Assembly: GCF_024868665.1 (NCBI RefSeq)
Contig: NC_079900.1
Location: 24,432,143 to 24,496,142 of the forward strand
Direction of reading: 5' to 3'
Source of the DNA: Triplophysa rosa
Lineage: Eukaryota; Chordata; Actinopteri; Cypriniformes; Nemacheilidae
Length of the DNA: 64,000 bases
The stretch's first letter is position 1, and each line of letters opens with the position of its first letter. Shown piece by piece: positions 20,220 to 32,266 of this stretch. The position numbers and the translations under genes were made by a program. A model generated the notes under the pieces. It saw only the letters and a list, made by a program, of their open reading frames with translations, did not search any database and was not told the DNA's origin.

Positions 20220-20470
20220 TACAGAAAAAAACTGTAACCTTTTATGTAAATTTACACATTGCTCTGTAAAAATACAGAACAATTCATTTTAATAACAGAC
20301 AATTGATGTAATACCAATATACAAGCAATAACCTGTAAATTTAACAGCAGAACTTTAAAATACAGCAAATATCTGTAAAACAACGGTATTTCATTGTATA
20401 ATGAAAAAATGGGAAAATTCTTTAAAAAAAAACAGACCGTAACCTGTAAAATAACTTTTTTTTAACAGTG
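20220..20470. repeat. CACTG-type transposon terminus (right end)
   Basis: The end reads TTTTTTTTTAACAGTG followed by TA, and its complement begins CACTGTTAAAAAAAA, matching the left-type end at 5691. Inward it is dense in CTGTAAAA/TTTACAG motifs. It could close a ~14.8-kb element opened at 5691, or be an independent MITE fragment. Confidence 0.5.
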
Positions 20471-20693
20471 TAGGCTCAAGGTTGGACACGGTGTAACTGT
20501 ATGTGAAGTCAATCTGAACGTGTTGATTGGCTGGGAGGGCTGGTGAGAGATTTTGAGTCATGAAGACACAGAGGGAGCAACAGTGTTGGGAAACCATCTC
20601 TGATGAGGCATCATGCTTCTGTTACCTCAGAGAGAAGACAGAGCAGCAATAAATGAAAGTGAACCTCACAAACTGTGGGCAGCAACCTTCTCT

Positions 20694-20852
20694 ACACTCT
20701 TAAAAATAAGGGTGCCTAAAAGGTTCTTCACAGCGATTGCCATAGAAGAACCATTTTTGGTTCCATCAAAGAAGCATTCAGTCAAAGGTTCTTTAAAGAA
20801 CCATCTCTTTCTTACTTTTTTATAATCTGAAGAACCTTTTTTCTTTGTGGAA
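20694..20852. mobile_element. MITE fragment of the ACACTCTTAAAAATA family
   Basis: It begins ACACTCTTAAAAATAAGGGT and contains AGAAGAACCATTTTTGGTTC and AAAGGTTCTTTAAAGAACCA. The same family occurs at 45914-46127, where the DIRS element is inserted. This copy is truncated on its right side near 20852. Confidence 0.8.
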
Positions 20853-20867
20853 CTGCTATCTGGTCCA

Positions 20868-20945
20868 GGCTAGTTTATGCCAAATTGATGCTGGCCTAGC
20901 TGCTGGTGAAGCTGGTTGAGCAATGACGGCTGGTTTAGCTAGTAA
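20868..20945. repeat. Imperfect GCTGGTTT-type short repeats
   Basis: Degenerate repeats of GGCTAGTTT, GCTGGCCTAGCTGCTGG and GCTGGTTTAGCTAG, a low-complexity motif often seen in fish genomes. Confidence 0.6.
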
Positions 20946-22524
20946 GGATCCTAAAAGGGTAGACATGGTGTTACCCCTTAGTGTCAGATGCGCATATGTA
21001 TGATGTAATTTTGTGTAATCACTTGCTTGAAGCATTTTTCACACAAAATAGTATATGTAAGTCATGTAGCAACAGTCTCACAGTGTGTTTTGAAGAGAAC
21101 TTAGGGTATGATGTATGGCTTAATACTTTGTAATACTTACACTACTAGCATTTGAAACACATCAAATCATTTCTTTAAAGAAAACCTAAATGTAATACTC
21201 ATTTTAATCTAAGGAGGCCGCCATGTTCTTTCACGATGACGTAAAATGGTTTGCACGCACAGGCAGCCAAACTGAAACTGAACGCAGACACACTAATCAG
21301 TTCAATCTTCAGTAAATATAAGGAACTGAAGGATAAAAAATAATTAATAAATAATGCTAAAATAATACAGAAAGAAAATAAAGACACTTGGTGTATTTTG
21401 ATACATTTTAATATTGTTGGTCAGAAACAATACAAACATATATTAATAAGCAATATTAATATTAAATAGTAAAAATATGTTTTCAAAGTTTATGAATACT
21501 GTGACAGTTAAACTGTTTTTTAATTTCACATTTATAAAGTCAATGCCATTGTTAATATATTAAGCCATACATATCTCTATACCCAAGGCTCCTTTTAAAA
21601 GAATAATGGCATTTATCACATATTTATCACTATGGACAGCGATTTAACCGTTTGTTTTACATTTACTCAGCTCATTGTTTTCATCCGCTTCATGGGTTGG
21701 CCTTGGCATTTTAAAATGTATGTGGAGTTTCGGGCCAAATTCAGCCAGAATTATTTCGTCTCTGAGCAACACCCTGCTAATCTCTGTGTGTTGGTGCTGT
21801 GGAGGCAGCTCGCGGTCTGGCAAACAGGGTTGATGGGAAAGGTCGCTTCATCTGCATAACTCCACGTTACTGTTAATGTGCGCTGTGATTGGATTGTGCC
21901 TTTTGGCCAGTCAAGCGGTGAAATTTCTCATTTCATGGCCTCCTAAATGAATTTCTCTCCAACGGCTCCAGTGTGATGTAGTTGTGCAGCTTGTTCTGAG
22001 TATGGATAAGTGGTGTGTGTGTGTCCATGTGAAGTAAGTATTTTCAGAAGAAGCATTCTAACCATTTTAAGTAATTACACAAAGCCAGTATGCAAGGGCA
22101 GTGTTTGCTACAGCATACTATTCATGCTATTTTTGTAATATATACTGTAGTCAGCTATGTAAATTCGGAATGCACTGAATACCAGCATCCCCAAATATGA
22201 CTAATTTACTTTATTTGTCGTAGAAATGCATAGAGATACATAATAGTGGCTACTATGATGCAGTATGCAACATAATCAAATAAAATCATTATGTTATCAT
22301 TCTGTCAAAAATTTGTTTGTTTAAACTTAAAATAACTATTTAATTTTCACATTTTTATTCCCATTTTTTATTTTTTATCAAGCAGATACCAGAATGGTAA
22401 ATTAATGGGATAGCAATTTAGAGCGTACTCTATCGTACATTTATTGTTGCACATTGTTTACTTATCCACACACTTCTTATTAAAACATAGGCATAATGCA
22501 GTGAGGAAGCAAGCGATCCATTCC
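20946..22524. other. No gene recognised
   Basis: Noncoding DNA, AT-rich apart from a patch at 21640-21860. The open frame there (21632-21859) has no recognisable domain, and I do not call it. Confidence 0.5.
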
Positions 22525-22728
22525 ATATAGACAGTTTCTATACGTTACTGCGCATGCGCACTTTTGTGAGCCCCAACTGAACTTCCGGTACACATTCACA
22601 AACAATAGAGTGCCTGTAGACGATTTCTGATAACAATCCAAAGAAACTGAGAACCGTTACATCTCTATTTTGAATTTATACTGCGATACCAAGCTAAGCC
22701 GCTAGATGTCAATGTACCATACGGTTTG

Positions 22729-23276
22729 TTTAAATGGGTCATATGGCGCGAATACGTGTTTTTCTGTGTCTTTGGTGTGTTCTAAGTTGCCCATGCACGT
22801 ATTAGACACCTAAAATTGCAAAAATTGAGTGTCGGAACAAATTATGCATTCTATCTAAAAGCGAATGCTCACCCAGACCTGCCTGAAACGCCTCGTGTAA
22901 CCACACCCCCACAAATCTACGTTAGTTCGTGGTATGATTTGACTAAGACTGCCCAAATGTATACGCAAGTATGGTAGGTGTACCTGTCAGCACAATTGCT
23001 TTGGAACCTGATGTTCCAAATAAGAGGCGTTACATTTCCATCACACGCTTGCAGTATTCGACCAATCACTACGCACCGGTTAACTGGCCAATCATAGCAC
23101 ACCTCGCTTTTCAGAGCGATGAGCTTTGTAAAAAATCTGCGCCTTTCAGAGATACAAACATGCACGGTATGTGTAAAATACAGCGTTTTTGAACCTTAAA
23201 TCGTGTATACACATTGCATTACATCTAAAACAAATGATAATATTTGTTTTAGCCGTGTCATATGACCCCTTTAAAT
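22729..23276. mobile_element. MITE with AAATGGGTCATATG-type ends
   Basis: Left end GTTTAAATGGGTCATATGGC; right end on the other strand ATTTAAAGGGGTCATATGAC. Interior segments such as TCAGAGCGATGAGCTTTG and GACCAATCACTACGCACCGG belong to a family I recognise from zebrafish-like genomes. Overlapping open frames on both strands here are not genes. Confidence 0.7.
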
Positions 23277-23340
23277 GTGATTAAAATTCAGGACCTATTC
23301 AACAAATTGTTTATTTAATAAAATGAACATACAACAAAAT

Positions 23341-23365
23341 TGATGATGATGATGATGATGATTAT
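23341..23365. repeat. (TGA)n microsatellite
   Basis: About eight TGA/GAT trinucleotides in a row. Confidence 0.9.
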
Positions 23366-23501
23366 TACACAGTAAAAAATCATACAAATTAATACTAACA
23401 TAAATTAAATAAAATATAAATGGTTATATTATTAGACACTAGCCAAACACTAACCGGAAGTTGACTGGAGGTCAGGCGCGTGCGGTGAAACGGTCTATAG
23501 C

Positions 23502-24813
23502 CACAGTTTTGTTATTTTCCAGGACACCTTGCATACCAACCATAACTAACCAAATCCATGGTTATAATATTGATTTCTCATGACACAAGCCTGTTCCTGA
23601 GAAAATACAAGAAGTGATTATCACTAGCGTACAGTTAGCCGATCAAATTCAATCACATTGATGACGTTTACGGCCTCATTGACTTATCTGGATTTTTGGT
23701 TCCCTGTGACTGGAGGCTTTGTTTTTCCCCTCTGCTGTCGGTATAGATTCTTTCACGAGGGCAAGACTGTCATTTTTGCTCTTTAGGGACGTTATGAATG
23801 CTGTAAGCGTCGTTTGTGTTGGTGAGAGAAATATTTCTGTAAAACTCGATGATGAAGCCGTCTTCACCCCAGAGCAACTGTTGTATTTTAATCAGTTTTC
23901 TTTTACTTGTTTCCAATTTGACCATCTCCTCGACCATAAAACCTCTGTGTATGTGAATCAAACCTTACACCTTTAATTTAAAGGAGTTCACATTCGTGAA
24001 AATTACAAGCTAAAAGAAAATTGTGTCTCCTGGACAGAATTAAAAGATTTTAGTTTAATCTTATTCATTTATTTTATAAGGCTTCCATAACCTTTGTGGC
24101 AACTGTGTTCTCTTTTAATACATTGAAATAGTGATAACAATAGCTGATTTTACACCTTTTAATATGTATTAGGGCAATCCCATGCAAATGTCAGCCTTGT
24201 TTTTACATAAGGTTTTAACTATACTGACGTCAACATTTGATGGTTCAAATTCCAATGTGAGGTTTTTGTGTTTTAAAGCATAGTTTTAGTGCCATTTTCA
24301 GGATTGTCACATCCATGAAGGTCCATATTCCCCATGAATGGACAAATGAACATTTTAATTAAATTAACTATTTTATGTTCTGTAAAGAGGCATCCCTTCT
24401 CCATTTGTTGGGTATTATTGCCTCTGGTTTGTGCATTTTTTTTCTTCTTCACAGAAATCCTACAAAATACGTTGTCTTTTACGGTGTACTTTTTTGTCGA
24501 ATTCATAACGCATGTTTATTTCCCTTTTTAAAATAGAAAACTCGTGCATAGACAGATATTTTTGATGCTTTGAATCAAGGGTTTAGTAAAATATAAACAG
24601 ATGGTTCAGTATTTTAGTAACAAATACATCTTCTGAGCGTTTATATGACACATCCTTAACGAGGTGTGCTTATTGTTGAGGAAGCAAATTTGCCCATTTC
24701 ACCAGCTGAACAATAAAAAAATCTGATCTCCTTAAAAAATAATGCCAACTATCATTTGTTGTATTTGCAGTAAGCAAGCTGATACACATTACACATGTTG
24801 CTAGTATGAAAGT
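23502..24813. other. No gene recognised
   Basis: AT-rich DNA. Opposed open frames at 23676-23976 overlap on both strands and show no family features. Confidence 0.5.
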
Positions 24814-24930
24814 CTTCTTTTCCTTTCGGCTGTTCCCTTCAGGGGTCGCCACAGCGAATCATCTGCCTCCATCTAGCCCTATCCCCTGCATCCTCTTCTC
24901 TCAGACCGACTACCTTCATGTCCTCCTTCA
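24814..24930 (-). mobile_element. Short RTE/Rex3-type LINE 3' fragment with 13-bp target duplication
   Basis: The 117-bp insert is flanked by a perfect 13-bp direct repeat, CTAGTATGAAAGT (24801-24813 and 24931-24943). On the - strand it reads as the last codons of a LINE RT (DRARWRQMIRCGDP, stop) followed by a very short 3' tail, as in fish RTE/Rex3 elements. It is a severely 5'-truncated target-primed insertion. Confidence 0.7.
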
Positions 24931-24962
24931 CTAGTATGAAAGTACACAAGCGTAACTCCATC

Positions 24963-25460
24963 GCTGCATCCGAAATCACCTACTTCCATACTATAAGAGT
25001 CATGAGTAGTATTTTCGAAACCTCAGTATGCAAAAACAGTAGGCGAGAAATGCCCGGACGGTCTACTTCCGCCGAGATTCGTGAGTGTGGATCAGCTGGA
25101 CACTTCTCTATCCCATGATGCCACGGGAGCTGAGCAACGGTCAAATTTTTAAAGTAAATCAAATAAATATAGCGGAAAACTTTTAGACGTCCATTTTTAA
25201 TGTAAGTGCCAATAAATGAATTTCTTGTGACTAAATTATGTTTTTATCAACGCTCACATATAGGTTGTTGTTAATACATCATAGGTCAAAGAGCATACGG
25301 GTCACATGACCATAAAACATGGCAGACGCAGTATGTCCGAAATGTATTCATACTACTCCCACTCATACTACTATATAGAACATACTGTTTTAACGGCCGA
25401 TAGGTAGGTACTTATTCAAATTCAGTACGTACTGTCACAGTATGCGATTTTGGACGCAGC
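24963..25460. mobile_element. MITE with GCTGCATCCGAAATC ends
   Basis: Left end GCTGCATCCGAAATCACCTA; right end on the other strand GCTGCGTCCAAAATCGCATA. Interior pieces (CATACTACTCCCACTC, CAGTATGTCCGAAATG) belong to a known cyprinid inverted-repeat family. I see no clear target duplication. Confidence 0.65.
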
Positions 25461-26117
25461 ACATGTCTAGTGTGAATTGAACAGGCGTCAGTTCCTGGCT
25501 TTGTCTTGCACACGTGCAGAACTGTGTCACACGGTAATACTATAGTAAATTCATTCATGGACATTCTCTGTGACAAATCTCGCTTAACACCATGTTGCTC
25601 ACTTCCTTTACCTCATATTTAGGCTAATGGATTCTATCAGATTTTTATTGGTTTATTGATTTGGTCTAATATTGGACAGACTTTAAGTATCAGATTAAAT
25701 ATAGTTTTTCACGGACAAAGCCTACACAGAGCTTGTGCTTAAGTTTATCTCAGCTCATGTCCGAGCGCATATGTGTGATTCTGTGAAAGATGGGCTTTGT
25801 TTGCTCTGTTTCTCTCTCTAGAGAAAGATAAATCAATTGCACTCACAGAATGGAACAGCACTGTGGAAGGCAGATCAGATATCGCCATGAATTATCATTA
25901 CCCACTGCACTAAAACAAGAGCTGTGTTTTAGCAAAAAGCATTTTTCTCTAAAATTGAGATTCACTGGTTTCTGCTGAACATTAAAGGGGGATTTAGGGT
26001 CGGAGTGCATGCGTATGTGTGTTTGTGTGTTGTACTTACTCTCTTCCTCTGAATATTCTCAACAGGCTTTATCATACTCAAGTGATTTTTTACTCTCCCC
26101 AGCCACGCTCATTCCAC
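25461..26117. other. No gene recognised
   Basis: Noncoding DNA without a repeat family I can name. Confidence 0.4.
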
Positions 26118-26330
26118 CAGCATGCTCCTCTGCCGTGACCTGCCTGCTTTACTCTCAGAGTATCGACCCGAAACGGTTTGCCGGATCTCCACAGGAGAGC
26201 TCCTGATGAGCTCTGCCCTGGCCTGAGGTCTCGCGCCGGCGGTGGGCAGCGATGTCACAGTCCACGGCCACTGTGAACCTCCTGTGCCGATTCTAATGAG
26301 AAAGCATGCTGGAGTCTGCAGAAGTTACAG
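26118..26330 (-). other. Possible coding exon (C-terminal), unidentified
   Basis: On the - strand a higher-GC stretch has about 70 open codons ending at TGA near 26123, with peptide features such as RAELIRSSPVEIRQTVSGRY and a basic end. An acceptor-like CGAGACCTCAG lies inside it near 26225. The + strand also has an open frame here after a CCCCAG acceptor-like site. I cannot tell which strand, if either, is coding. Confidence 0.15.
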
Positions 26331-27914
26331 TGCTAACAACTCTAACCGCACAACAGGAGGTCATCCTGGGTTCACTTCCACAGCGGGAGCTAAGCCATGA
26401 AACAGACTTCTAGAAACACAGTGAAAGTTGCATTAAGGCAAGTGTATAGGGAGGCTCAGAGATGACGTATTTTTGAATGCAAAACCCGGAAATGTGTTAG
26501 CATTTTAGGACTCAAGGTTCCGTCGCTCCAAAGTCTATGGGTTTTTTGAATGGGTTTTTGGTCAATTGCCTGAAATAAGGTCTGTGGTAAACAAAACCTC
26601 TAAATATTTTCATGTTTCATTCTATGAAATAAAACACACCAATTATAACCCGATTGTGATTTTTTAAAGTCTTGTAGTGTCTTAAAAACGGCGGTTGCTA
26701 ACAAGTTGCTAAGTGGACTACTTCCTTTGGCGGGGATGTTTGACGTCATCGCGCATATAAAGCTCACAAATAATGCAACATGGGCACAAATCTCTTAAAA
26801 CGTAGATGCAGATTCATTCACGAAGTAATTACTTACCAGGGAACACGTTTTTAATAAAGTTTGAAAGAGTTGTCGGAGGCTTGGTGGTGGTGACGTTGAT
26901 ATCGAGTGACCTTAAGTGTAGTCTGTGTATAGCGTCGTGTTAGCTTTTGACTTCTGTCGCTTGTATTTCGGCTTCAACAGTAACAAATGTGGTGTTCATT
27001 TGTAAAGATTATCTTGATTGACAGAACGTGTAAACATCATAAACCTTTGTTAATCATAGAGCTTATTTTTTGCGATCTTCCAAGAGTTTATGGGAAAAAT
27101 GCATGGCTTTCGGTCGTGGGGAACCAGTGCAGCGCTTACTTCCGGGTTAGCCTACAAAACGTAATCTCTGAGGTACTGGATTGGCAATGGTGGTCACGAT
27201 AGTGTTAGGTTTAATGGATATAATTTTGGAATTTACCTGTCACGTGACTGTAGGTCATATTGGTCTGTAATTTAAGGCAGATGAGGAAAGCTACTGTCCA
27301 TTATCTGCAATTTCTTTAGTTCTCGAAAAGACGTTCGACTTTCTGGGCCCAGCTGTGATGGACAAATTGTTTCTGGCGCTTGCCGGCCACGTAGGTACTG
27401 AACTGCACACGGTTCCACTCTTAATGTCACATGGCCACAGGAAGAGCTCAATTACAGAGCTATTTCAAATACCAACCACTGAGAAAATGGCCCCACCGAG
27501 CACAATGAAAGTAACTCGCAACCAATTAGATTCAGTCACGCTTTATCGCTTTTACTGAAGTGTCCATGTCGATAAGAGAGAGGTCATGGCAATTCTCTTT
27601 ACTTTACAAGAGTTTAATATCTGTGAGGGGTGTGGCTTGCGTTGAAAAGATCAACTTTATACTCTGATTGATAAACTGTGGATGGTGTTTGGTTTTAGAA
27701 ACGTAGTTAACATGCTAACAGCATAATAAAGCTGTCATGAACAGTCTGGCTATGTGTAATATATATGTAAAAAAATACATTAAAATTAAAGTTAACACTA
27801 TTGTGACCACCCTTGCATACCTTCACTGTCTCTAGAAGTCTGTTTCATGCGTCGCTCCCGTTGTGAACTCAGGATGACCTCCTGTTGTGTGGTTATTGTT
27901 GTTAGCGCTGTTAC
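26324..27914. repeat. Long inverted repeat (arms ~100-120 bp) around a nested MITE
   Basis: Left arm 26324-26440 and right arm 27818-27914 are reverse complements with small indels. Both contain CACAACAGGAGGTCATCCTG and ATGAAACAGACTTCTAGA (in complement at the right). The outermost bases GTTACAG(T/C)GCTAACAAC are shared. Long arms with non-matching flanks suggest a DNA transposon with long terminal inverted repeats, or a fold-back element. Confidence 0.6.
26455..27172. mobile_element. MITE nested in the 26-28 kb inverted repeat
   Basis: Ends CTCAGAGATGACGTATTTTT at the left and, on the other strand, CTCAGAGATTACGTTTTGTA at the right. It shares interior segments with the short copy at 12177-12378. 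It lies inside the larger inverted repeat, so it inserted later or travelled with it. Confidence 0.6.
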
Positions 27915-28141
27915 TCTCTCTCGCAAAAATATTTCTATGACAAATATTTTCACTGGCTTTTTGAAAGAATTGCTCTGTCAACAGCTACAATATTTGTGCA
28001 ATATAGGTCCCCTCAGTTTGGGGTGGGACGTTCCTGGCAACTTATTTTCGGTTTGGTTAAGGTACTGGCAAAGCAAAACCTTTCTGTCTCCCATTAAATT
28101 TACAGGAGCCATGAAAAAATTGAAACTGGGGGTTAGTTTAC

Positions 28142-28749
28142 TGTCACGAATGGTGGTGAAAGAACCCAAATGCAGGCAGGCAGTGAAGGGGTTAACAAAT
28201 GACTTATTTACACGAAAACACAAAACCAAAACACCCACAATGGGGAAAAAACTAAACAGAGGCCAATACAATAAAACAAAAGACTTCCCACGAGGGGGCA
28301 AAAAGAAAACAAGAACAGTAAAACTAAACTAAGGACACGATCAAACGTCTAACATTAAACATGACAATACAGGTTAGGAACACAAAACTCACAAGGGAAA
28401 AAGGGTAATCCACACACGAAATCAATGACTCGACACACGGGCAGGAAACAAACACAACGTAGCACATCCACGGAACACAATACAATCCACGAGCCCAAGA
28501 CAAAGAAACAAGAGGGTATTTAAAGGGAAGACAAAGGAGGGATAACGACACGGGGCAGGTGTGGGTAATCAAACACTAGGAAAGGATAAGGAGGAAACGA
28601 GATGGCGGAAACAGAGACGAGACACTGGAAAAACACATGAGAGGTAAAAACATAAACATCTCATGGCCTTCCCACATAAAACCCAAGGACTCTGCCCCGA
28701 TCCCACCACACGACTAGAATTTCATAAACAAGACGGTGGGACCGTGACA
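28142..28749 (-). mobile_element. Solo LTR with 6-bp target duplication
   Basis: It begins TGTCACGAATGG and ends CCGTGACA, with GTTTAC on both sides (28136-28141 and 28750-28755). It contains a promoter-like GGGTATTTAAAGGG near 28514, read on the - strand as CCCTTTAAATACCC. It is similar to the unit at 9121-9687. The open frames inside both are LTR sequence, not genes. Confidence 0.7.
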
Positions 28750-28755
28750 GTTTAC

Positions 28756-31737
28756 ATAACAAAAAAAAGTTCTGCGTTTTTAAAAAGTTTCATGCAAACA
28801 TGACAACATTGTCAACATGATCTGTATTTACACAGGTAGACGAAAACAAGTAAAACACGGCATAATGCATGCCAGGCCAGTAGTTGTTGATGTGACTTTG
28901 TAAAGAAACATCACACACCTGCACACATTAACACGAAAGTACTTTTTACATACCCTTTCACGAGTTCGCCTCGCAGATAATAAGTACGGATGATAAGGGA
29001 CGGATAGTATGCGTATTTGGCATGCTGTCCGCGGTATTCCCCCCTCGGGTCGCCCACCCAAATGATGTTAATAAAACATAATTTGTTGGCATATGTGTGT
29101 TAAGAATTTGTAAATAATAATACAAACATTTTTGTAAATAATATGTCTCAGCTGGTTGTAGTGGTATGGTAAAGCTACATGTAGGCTACTGGCGCTTGCG
29201 TGCAGCTTTCAGTTTTCACAGATATGATAACAGCTTAGTTTCCAAAAAATGTACACTTTGTTTTTCTGTAAGCAAACAAAAAAAAAACACATTAAAAGTT
29301 TTTGTTGATAACGTTGTTGTATAAACTGCTCCTTAGTTCATTTGTTGTATGAACCACCGTCACGTCACTCATGACGTTCTGTATATGACATGCACATGCT
29401 TTGTTTTTTACCGTCGATCACATGATATTAATAAAAACAGCAGGAATGGCCCAAAATGCAGTTAAGAATTAAAATACTGTTACCCCCAAAACAAATAAGC
29501 ATTAAAATGACTATTGCTTTATGTATGGTTAGAAGCATCACAGACCATTGTAAAAAGCCTGTTGTGTCACTTCCACACACAGCAGGGCTTTTGAGTTTTG
29601 AGTTAGAGACCCATCTGTCAGATATTTTTAATTTGACATTTGACTTGAGAACTTGCAAATAAATACAGAGTCAGACCAAAGCATGGGTTAACCTTCCGTT
29701 GTATGATGTATCTTGTACCAGCTGTTAGTTAGATGTTTGGCTTGTATATCTCAGTGAAGCTGCGCTGTCGTACAGTAGAGGGCGCTGTTCCTCTGCACTG
29801 CGTGCTCTCATCCACATGCCCTTCACTTTGCAATGACTGTATAATCTCTTAGAGTACTTCATAAAGATACAAGAAAACATGCACTCATTAGGAGGCCTCC
29901 TTAATATCTGCTTTGAGTCCCTAATGGCCGTACAGTGACAGTGAATAAAGGTGACAAATGGGTGTGCGCGTGCATTAAAGTGTGTTCAAGGGCACATCCT
30001 TTCCACCGGAATTCTTTAACCTCTTTATTCGCTCATGTTTCAGCATTTAAGCTGCAAGAAATGTTATTCTTGAAGAAAAAAAATCAAATAAACAAGAATC
30101 TGTCATTCAGACAGACAATCATGTCAGTTACACGGGTTAAATGAAGGGTGTTGTTGTCTACACATGAATTCTGAAGCGAGAATGTCCTCGTTCATCGTTC
30201 TTGATTGTCTGGCTGGCAATACAATCACCATTGTCCAAACCTTGGTGCATTTCAGAAACTTTGACAATATGACAGTACTGTTTTCCTCACTTCTCCTCAC
30301 CGGTGCTGTGATATTTTCACCTTTTTCTGACACTCATGTAACACCTTAGACTTTCAGCATGTTTTTTTTTTGTGTGTGTGCAAAAGTGGTCAGAGAAGTC
30401 TGGATCTGATTTGTCAAAACCCTGCTTGGATTTTGATGGTTGTCTTGTTTTGTAGGACAAATATCTAAACATTCTTAAATCAAGATGCACTTTCTTGGTG
30501 CGTAGTGCGTACAACTGATAAACAGTTTAGATCTAAAAAGATGCAAAATTTATTTTCATTTTACATTTATTTTAAAAGATGCATATTTTATTACATCACT
30601 GTGTTAAGTAAACAATGCATTTTTTTCTGGCATAGATAGATTTCATCCTCACAGTGTGTGTATGCTCATTCAAGAGTGTCTGTAGGGTGTGCACGTTTTT
30701 ATTATTTTAACTTTTTAAATCCTGATGTGTGAAAATTGAATACATAACATTTAAATGCCCATTCTGTGCATACGCAACATTTATACATTCAGAGTGTTTC
30801 CATTTGGTCTCCATTTAATCTTATTTATGATGGATGGGTGGAATAGGTGTACTTAGACAAGCATTTAAGGACTCCAAAAAAACCCTCAAAGGTCTAGAAA
30901 TAGTTACTTAGACATTTAGAGGTAAAAAAATAAACATTTTTTGGAGTCTTTATTGTGTAGTGTATTTGTGCCTGTAGTAGAGTTTGTACTGAGGCTTGTA
31001 TTACTCTATTATATGCAGTAAGGAGATGTCTTCAGCTCGAAGCACTTTGGGTAAAGAGACCCAGTTAAGTCTGAACTCTAGTTGGCAGTCAAGGGAGCGT
31101 GGGTGAGATTACCAATTATTACAGAGCACAAAGCATGAGCTATAAAAGCCCCTTCTGGAGTCTGCTTGAAGCTCCAGATTTGCACAGACGCTGAAACAAA
31201 GAAACATACTGCAACATAGAGCAAATCATTACCGTAATGAACGTGGGAACTAACTGAGGCTAAATCATTTTTCAGGCTGTGAAATGGTAGCGTTTCACAG
31301 GGCGGTGGTGCGTTTCTTGTAGTGTGTTCACAACTGTTGAATGCGCACCTGTTTCTCAAGTGTTTCAACAACAACATGAAATTAAAAATACTAATAAATA
31401 AATAGTCAAATGAAAAGCAAGCTCCTTAATTCTCTAGATCGGGTGCAGCTGAGACAGTCTGTAGGTAATATTATGAAACCAGTTGTGTGAAAAAAGGGGA
31501 GCGTTTTGGATACACAGTTCTGACTGATCTCACAGTAAATTGACGACAGGTCAAAGCCAACCCCAAGCCAACTCTGCCTTTACAAGAAGCTTTGTCTGCC
31601 TGACATTTTGCCACAGTATTTGCATGTTTTTTCCAGCATATTACACCCTCTAAACATTTTCAATTAATACAACCTAAAATGAAGAAAGCACAGGCTTTTT
31701 AAATTGAAACACACTGCTGTGTGGCCAGGACATGATC
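28756..31737. other. No gene recognised
   Basis: Three kilobases of AT-rich noncoding DNA. A GT-rich run lies at 30371-30380, and small open frames show no recognisable products. Confidence 0.45.
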
Positions 31738-32018
31738 TGCCATGATTCTGCCGCATCATGTCATGTTTGTCTTGGTCTAGTGGCAGGGTCATGACAGAAC
31801 CCCGTGTTTTATGTGGAGAGAGGCATTCTGGTCCTGTTGGCCTTCCTTATGCTCTCTCCGGTCTCGTCTCTGTTCCCGCCCTTTCTTCTCTTCATTATTG
31901 ATTGTTAATTAGTTCATGCCCCGCACCTGTTCCCTCTTGATTTGTTCCCTTTATAAGGCCCCTGTGTTTTCTGTCCTGTGCTGGTTCATTGTCATTCGTT
32001 GCATGCGCGTTCGTGACA
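31738..32018 (+). mobile_element. Solo LTR with 6-bp target duplication (second family)
   Basis: The unit starts TGCCATGATTCTGCCGCATC, ends GTTCGTGACA, and is flanked by ATGATC (31732-31737 and 32019-32024). TATA-like CCCTTTATAAGGCC lies near 31948, indicating + orientation. At 281 bp with TG...CA ends, it fits an LTR left after recombination between two LTRs. Confidence 0.65.
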
Positions 32019-32059
32019 ATGATCTGTGGTACATACAGTCATCTGTGTACTGTATTCAA

Positions 32060-32266
32060 ACATCACACAAAAATTAGGGCACAATATACTGTATTAATAT
32101 GAAGGAATTTCCATATTAATTTTACAGTTGTTTTACCTGTATTTTAAATTCTGCACTGCATTAAATTACATTTTAGCATAAACGGAAAATCCGTATGATA
32201 AAGGAAAATGTACTGGTAATTTTCTGCCTGTACTTTATCCATTTTTTACGGGATTTTTTTACAGTG
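32060..32266. repeat. CACTG-type terminus, isolated right end
   Basis: It ends TTACGGGATTTTTTTACAGTG followed by TA and carries CTGTA/TACAG motifs inward, like the ends at 5691 and 20470. No partner end is apparent nearby. Confidence 0.5.

Larger units (their letters stand above)
22525..23501. mobile_element. Outer inverted-repeat element hosting a nested MITE
   Basis: The left side reads TATAGACAGTTTC and later AACTGAACTTCCGGT. The right side on the opposite strand reads CTATAGACCGTTTC and later AGTCAACTTCCGGT. The shared ends and spacing suggest a degraded inverted-repeat transposon. The 22729-23276 MITE lies inside it. Confidence 0.35.

Noticed and set aside
22917..23192. Opposed open frames of 73-82 codons
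   Set aside because: Both lie inside the 22729-23276 MITE.
27847..28332. 161-codon + frame
   Set aside because: It crosses from the long inverted-repeat arm into the solo LTR; a chimeric chance frame.
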